Source of the DNA: Paenibacillus sp. J2TS4
Lineage (GTDB): Bacteria; Bacillota; Bacilli; Paenibacillales; NBRC-103111
Reading direction: 5' to 3'
NCBI RefSeq assembly: GCF_018403245.1
Contig: NZ_BOSH01000007.1
Span: 248,001-312,000 of the forward strand
DNA length: 64,000 nt
Shown here: positions 60,294 through 64,000 of the stretch, one piece after another
Numbering within the stretch: the stretch's first letter is position 1
Layout of the letters: the number at the start of each line of letters is the position of its first letter
Notes under the pieces: generated by a model
Seen by the model: the letters and a program-made list of their open reading frames with translations, nothing else
The model's database searches: none
What the model was told of the DNA's origin: nothing
Made by a program: the position numbers and the translations under genes

Positions 60294-61298
60294 TTACAAA
60301 CCTTTGGACGCGATGTACAGAGCCAAGTCCACAACGCGGTTGGAATATCCCCACTCATTGTCGTACCAGGAGACGACTTTGACCATGTTGTCGCCTACGA
60401 CCATAGTGGACAAAGCGTCGATGGTCGAAGAAGCCGGATCTCCGTTGAAGTCGCTGGACACGAGCGGCTCTTCTGTATAGTTCATGATGCCTTTCAGCGG
60501 ACCGTTAGCGGCTGCTTGCAGCGCTGCGTTAACTTCGTCCACCGTAACGTTCGTTTTCAGTTCAGCGACCAGGTCTGTCACGGATACGTTCGGAGTCGGC
60601 ACGCGGAAAGACATTCCGTTCAGCTTGCCTTTAAGCTCAGGCAGAACGAGGGAAACCGCTTTGGCTGCTCCTGTAGTGGAAGGAATAATGTTCTCTGCAG
60701 CAGCACGCGAGCGACGAGCGTCTTTGTGCGGCAAGTCCAGCACATTCTGATCGTTCGTGTAGGAGTGGACGGTAGTCATCATTCCTTTAACGATACCGAA
60801 CTTGTCGTTCAATACTTTGGCAAAAGGAGCCAGACAGTTGGTCGTACAGGAAGCGTTGGAGATCACCGTATGCTTGGAAGCATCGTATTGATCTTCGTTA
60901 ACGCCCATAACGACTGTAATATCTTCGTTAGTAGCGGGAGCGGAAATGATGACTTTCTTGGCTCCGCCTTTCAGATGTGCTTCTGCTTTAGCTTTATCTG
61001 TGAAAATCCCCGTCGATTCCACAACGATATCCACACCAACACTGCCCCAAGGCAAGTTGCCCGGATCGCGCTCTGCAAATACTTTAACTTCCTTACCGTT
61101 TACGATGATACTGCCTTCGCCCACTTCTACATTTCCTTCGAATCTACCGTGAGTCGTATCGTATTTCAGCAAATGCGCAAGCATTTTGACGTCCGTCAAA
61201 TCGTTAATAGCAACAATCTCTACTTCCGGGTTGTTGAACGCTGCGCGAAACACGTTGCGGCCAATCCGTCCGAAACCGTTAATCCCTACTTTTACCAT
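60294..61298 (-). CDS. gapA: glyceraldehyde-3-phosphate dehydrogenase
   Basis: A 334-residue NAD-dependent enzyme: INGFGRIGRNVFR (nucleotide fold), SNASCTTNCLAPFAKVL (catalytic Cys) and WYDNEWGYS. Being directly behind cggR it is the glycolytic gapA rather than gluconeogenic gapB. Confidence 0.98.
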   Translation of the reverse strand: MVKVGINGFGRIGRNVFRAAFNNPEVEIVAINDLTDVKMLAHLLKYDTTHGRFEGNVEVGEGSIIVNGKEVKVFAERDPGNLPWGSVGVDIVVESTGIFTDKAKAEAHLKGGAKKVIISAPATNEDITVVMGVNEDQYDASKHTVISNASCTTNCLAPFAKVLNDKFGIVKGMMTTVHSYTNDQNVLDLPHKDARRSRAAAENIIPSTTGAAKAVSLVLPELKGKLNGMSFRVPTPNVSVTDLVAELKTNVTVDEVNAALQAAANGPLKGIMNYTEEPLVSSDFNGDPASSTIDALSTMVVGDNMVKVVSWYDNEWGYSNRVVDLALYIASKGL

Positions 61299-61380
61299 GA
61301 TGATTCCTCCTCATTCTTTTGAACTTAGGTTATATATCTCAAGACGAACCTGGGAGGGTGCGTCAAGATCACTTGGATGT

Positions 61381-62400
61381 CTAAATATAATTCAACATTT
61401 CTCTAGCGGCCGCTTCGTCCGTCACCAACACGTGCTCCTGGCCGAACTTAAGCACCGAAGCGATGCTCTCGCCTTTGCTTGCGCCCCCGGCTACGGCAAT
61501 GACCTTCGTATTCTGCAAGTCTTCCAGCCTCAGCCCGGCGGTCGGCATCTTATGAACCACTTTACCCTCGCGGTCAAAATAATAACCGAACGCTTCCGCA
61601 AGCGCGCCGTCGGCCATCAACTGCTCAATCGTGGCGGTGTCCAGCTTGCGCCTTTTGGCCATAACAATAGCTTCTCCTATTCCGTGAACGACAATCCGTG
61701 TATCGCGGATGACATCTATAATCTCACGGATATTCGGGTCTTGGATCAGAGATTGATAGGCTTCTTCTCCGAGATGATCCGGCACGTGCAGCAGCCGGTA
61801 ATTTCCTCCGGTTTTTTTGGCCATAATGGAAGCAATCGTATTGGCTTGCAGCTCCACACTTTCTCCAAGCCCCCCTCTGGCCGGCACGAACAGGCTGCCC
61901 TTAAGCGGGGTGGAAGGACTTAGATGGTTAGCCACCTCAGCCATCGTAGAACCGCCGGTAACGGCGATAACGCCCGTCTCCTGAGCCATCTTGCGCAGGG
62001 CCGATGCCCCGGCCCGTCCGAGCTCCTTCCGGGTGGAAGGGGAAAGGTCCGAATCTCCCGGAACGATAATAACCTTCTCCAGTTGAAAAGCGTCGCCAAT
62101 CTGCTTCTCCATATCGGACAATCCGAATAGCTCCTTAATCATCGGCTCCAGCTGTTCCAGCAGCTTCTGGCCCGCTTCACTCACTCTCATGCCGAAGCTC
62201 TCCACTTCGAGCAATCCTTGGTTTTTCAGAAATTCGACTTCTCCTCTTAGGACACGTTCGGTCATGTTGAGGGAAGAAGCCAATGTTCTGCGGCCCACCA
62301 AGCGAGAGACTTGAATGTGATGCAGGATGGTGTATCGCTTTTTCAACAATTCGATCATGTCGGGCATAAGCTGCTTTTGAATTTCAAGAATAGCCCTCAT
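61381..62400 (-). CDS. cggR: central glycolytic genes regulator (SorC family)
   Basis: A 339-residue repressor. The N-terminal HTH (TLASSLNMTERVLRGEVEFLKNQGLL) is followed by the sugar-phosphate-isomerase-like SorC domain (GGSTMAEVANHL, RGGLGESVELQ, VAVAGGASKGESI). In B. subtilis CggR represses the gapA operon and is released by fructose-1,6-bisphosphate. Its operator is plain upstream (62450-62485). It begins the six-gene operon. Confidence 0.97.
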   Translation of the reverse strand: MRAILEIQKQLMPDMIELLKKRYTILHHIQVSRLVGRRTLASSLNMTERVLRGEVEFLKNQGLLEVESFGMRVSEAGQKLLEQLEPMIKELFGLSDMEKQIGDAFQLEKVIIVPGDSDLSPSTRKELGRAGASALRKMAQETGVIAVTGGSTMAEVANHLSPSTPLKGSLFVPARGGLGESVELQANTIASIMAKKTGGNYRLLHVPDHLGEEAYQSLIQDPNIREIIDVIRDTRIVVHGIGEAIVMAKRRKLDTATIEQLMADGALAEAFGYYFDREGKVVHKMPTAGLRLEDLQNTKVIAVAGGASKGESIASVLKFGQEHVLVTDEAAAREMLNYI

Positions 62401-62449
62401 GGTTTGATATCACCCCTGCCAATACTTTGGATTCCAAGATCCAGACATG

Positions 62450-62485
62450 GACACGAAATGTCCCGCGTAAACATTTTAAGTCCCA
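62450..62485 (-). promoter_or_regulatory. CggR operator
   Basis: On the minus strand the sequence reads T-GGGAC-N6-TGTT-N4-CGGGAC-N6-TGTC, matching the known tandem CggR operator (CGGGAC-N6-TGTC twice, four bases apart) except two positions in the first half. It lies 50-85 bases before the cggR start and downstream of the promoter, where bound CggR would block elongation. Confidence 0.85.
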
Positions 62486-62521
62486 TAAGGTCATAAAAAA
62501 AAGAAACTATCTTATGGACTC

Positions 62522-62550
62522 ATTGTAGCGAATTTTCAACCGTTTTGCAA
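62522..62550 (-). promoter_or_regulatory. promoter of the cggR-gapA operon
   Basis: TTGCAA (62545-62550) and TACAAT (62522-62527) on the minus strand are exactly 17 bases apart, 36 bases upstream of the CggR operator. Confidence 0.75.
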
Positions 62551-62572
62551 CAACCCTGGCAGCCTCTCTTTT

Positions 62573-62598
62573 GAAAAGAAAGGGACCAAGCGGTCCCA
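62573..62598 (-). terminator. terminator of the PCYCGC lipoprotein gene
   Basis: TGGGACC pairs with GGTCCC over GCTT, followed on the minus strand by TTTCTTTTC, about 80 bases after the stop codon. Confidence 0.75.
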
Positions 62599-62677
62599 GG
62601 ATGGATGATCCATATTCTTTTTTCACCATAATACGAAACCGTCCCAACCCGTTACGTGTCTACTTCGAGCTGCACGC

Positions 62678-63196
62678 CTATTGTGGTATTGGAGTTTTAG
62701 TTGGCGGCGCATAGCCCTCCTGGTAAGCCTTATCGATTAGCTCGCGAATCTCTTTGTCTGACTGCCCCTTGGCTTTTAACTGAGCCGAAACTTCCACGAT
62801 TTCAATGCAGACATTGCAGCGGGTTCCATGGTCGTCCCAGACGACAGAGCCATCTTCCGCGACTTCCTTAATAAAACAGTTTTTATTGCTCTTATGGCCA
62901 GCTACCTCGCCGCATCCGCAGTAGCAGGGCATCCAGTCGAGAAGGTCCGTATGAGCGGCAGCCGTTTGGTACGCGTGAACCACGATTTCATGCTGCCCGT
63001 CCAGAAAAGAAGGAAGCTGATCAGCAGACGCGGTTCTTTCTTGAATATCCCCGTTGGGAAGCCGGACCACTGCATCTTTATCCTGGTCATGGTTCCCCGC
63101 CTCTGTAGCGCCGCATGCAGATACGAATATCGCTGTGAGAAGCACTAACACCAGCATGGTCAACCATCGGGTACGGGCTAGTTTTGGACTCATCAT
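62678..63196 (-). CDS. PCYCGC-motif lipoprotein
   Basis: A 172-residue lipoprotein. The signal MLVLVLLTAIFVSAC ends in a lipobox with Cys near residue 28. The body contains MPCYCGCGEVAGH, NCFIKE, and HGTRCNVCIEI: three Cys pairs that probably bind a metal or form disulfides. Proteins with this PCYCGC motif are common in Bacillales, often linked to sporulation or cytochrome/redox functions, but have no settled role. GGAGATG precedes the ATG pair. Confidence 0.85.
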   Translation of the reverse strand: MMSPKLARTRWLTMLVLVLLTAIFVSACGATEAGNHDQDKDAVVRLPNGDIQERTASADQLPSFLDGQHEIVVHAYQTAAAHTDLLDWMPCYCGCGEVAGHKSNKNCFIKEVAEDGSVVWDDHGTRCNVCIEIVEVSAQLKAKGQSDKEIRELIDKAYQEGYAPPTKTPIPQ

Positions 63197-63370
63197 GAAG
63201 TTAGCATCTCCTTACATAAAATCATTTCTTGATCCGGTGAGGCATCTCCGTTCATAAAACCATACCCATTATACAATGAGTAGTGTGGCAAATGCTATCT
63301 CTCGTCCGGCTCACTAAATTTCTAAAGGGTCCCTTCGTAACTGAATAATCTTTTATACAGGATTTGCTAC

Positions 63371-63399
63371 TTGATTTTTTATTCGCGGTATCATATAAT
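63371..63399 (+). promoter_or_regulatory. promoter of the tRNA-Arg gene
   Basis: TTGATT (63371-63376) and a perfect TATAAT (63394-63399) are 17 bases apart, 32 bases before the tRNA. Confidence 0.7.
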
Positions 63400-63431
63400 T
63401 ACTTTTGCTTGTTTAAATTGATAGGTGTTAT

Positions 63432-63506
63432 GCGCCCGTGGTCCAATGGATATGACGTAGGCCTCCGGAGCCTGAGATCGAGGTTCGATTCCTCGCGGGC
63501 GCGCCA
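63432..63506 (+). tRNA. tRNA-Arg (anticodon CCG)
   Basis: A complete cloverleaf: acceptor GCGCCCG/CGGGCGC, D-arm TCCAATGGATATGA, anticodon loop CTCCGGA giving CCG (reads CGG), T-arm GAGGTTCGATTCCTC, discriminator G and an encoded CCA. Confidence 0.95.
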
Positions 63507-63524
63507 TTTTGCAAACAATAATCG

Positions 63525-63554
63525 ATCGTTCCTTTTAGCTGGACGATTTTTTTT
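63525..63554 (+). terminator. terminator of the tRNA-Arg gene
   Basis: ATCGTTCC pairs with GGACGAT (one bulge) over eight bases and is followed by seven T. Confidence 0.85.
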
Positions 63555-63676
63555 ATTTCATTGTTTGACCTTTCTTGACCAATCGATAAATATTCTGTAT
63601 GATGTATTTAGGCTCTTATTTTAGTCTACACTTTAAGGATTAACATTTTAGATGGTGATAAGGAGGATTAACGGCT

Positions 63677-64000
63677 ATGAGCTTTATTCCTATGGTTGTC
63701 GAACCGGATGCAAGAGGAGAACGCGCTTATGATATTTACTCCCGTTTGCTGAAAGACCGGATCATCTTTTTGGGAACACCGATTAACGATGCCGTAGCCA
63801 ATACGGTCATCGCGCAGCTCCTGTTCCTGGATGCTCAAGATTCCGATAAAGACATTCATGTGTATATTAACAGCCCCGGCGGTTCCATTACAGCCGGAAT
63901 GGCGATTTATGACACGATGCAGTTTATTAAATCCGACGTCTCCACGATTTGTGTTGGATTGGCCGCGTCGATGGGGGCTTTCTTATTAGCGGCAGGGGAA
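63677..64000 (+). CDS. clpP: ATP-dependent Clp protease proteolytic subunit, N-terminal part
   Basis: The first 108 residues of ClpP; the gene continues past the window. It begins MSFIPMVVEPDARGERAYDIYSRL, has the INSPGGSITAGMAIYDTM handle and reaches the catalytic Ser in GLAASMGAFLL. AAGGAGGA stands before the ATG. ClpP forms the barrel protease working with ClpX and ClpC. Confidence 0.96.
   Translation, partial: MSFIPMVVEPDARGERAYDIYSRLLKDRIIFLGTPINDAVANTVIAQLLFLDAQDSDKDIHVYINSPGGSITAGMAIYDTMQFIKSDVSTICVGLAASMGAFLLAAGE

Noticed and set aside
60279..61322. 347-codon plus-strand open frame opposite gapA
   Set aside because: Complete antisense overlap with a highly conserved glycolytic gene; composition reflects gapA codon bias.

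Overview
The window looks like a chromosomal segment of a spore-forming, low-to-mid GC Firmicute, most probably Paenibacillus or a close relative. The grounds are the cggR-gapA-pgk-tpiA-gpmI-eno order, the secG-rnr-smpB-ssrA cluster, a CotD-like coat protein, a YjcZ-type mini-protein, a PCYCGC lipoprotein, many AraC/Lpl-type sugar transport genes, and LexA boxes of the Gram-positive GAAC-N4-GTTC type. This assignment is inference from gene content; no 16S gene is present.

Layout. 1-6.4 kb: ordinary chromosomal genes (partial aldo/keto reductase, VanZ-like, HD nucleotidase, SGNH hydrolase, SWIM zinc-finger protein, UPF0158). 6.4-19.9 kb: a glycosaminoglycan/uronate-polymer utilisation locus made of two heparinase II/III-family proteins (one a 1301-residue secreted modular protein), an LplA/LplB/LplC-type importer without its own ATPase, a divergent membrane-anchored AraC regulator and a GH88 unsaturated glucuronyl hydrolase. 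20-49.7 kb: a mosaic accessory region downstream of ssrA. 49.7-62.4 kb: the core ssrA-smpB-rnr-secG and glycolytic operons. 62.7-64 kb: PCYCGC lipoprotein, tRNA-Arg(CCG) and the start of clpP.

The most striking structure is in the accessory region. Besides the intact tmRNA gene there are five further copies of the tmRNA 3' end (about 21.0, 24.05, 29.3, 47.5 and 48.9 kb), all in the same orientation. Four of them keep a terminator-like hairpin just downstream, as the real gene does. This is what serial integration at the ssrA 3' end would leave. A broken serine-recombinase C-terminus abuts one copy, a decayed Doc-type toxin gene abuts another, and an orphan C-terminus of an ABC ATPase abuts a third. 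The cargo between copies includes a hydrolase with a DUF3021/LytTR pair, a second Lpl-type importer, an ABC exporter with TetR, several unknown genes, a ParM/ParR pair, and candidate defence genes.

The best candidate for an undescribed system is the three-gene operon at 41.05-47.06 kb. It encodes a nitrilase-fold protein with a visible Glu-Lys-Cys triad, a large Rad50/SMC-like ATPase with a zinc hook and an unusual 230-residue N-terminal domain, and a two-TM protein ending in a macro domain of the Thoeris ThsA type. Nearby are an 853-residue protein with a zinc ribbon and a FokI-like PD-(D/E)XK signature, and a small unknown gene behind two LexA boxes. The defence role is inference from domain content, operon structure and location.
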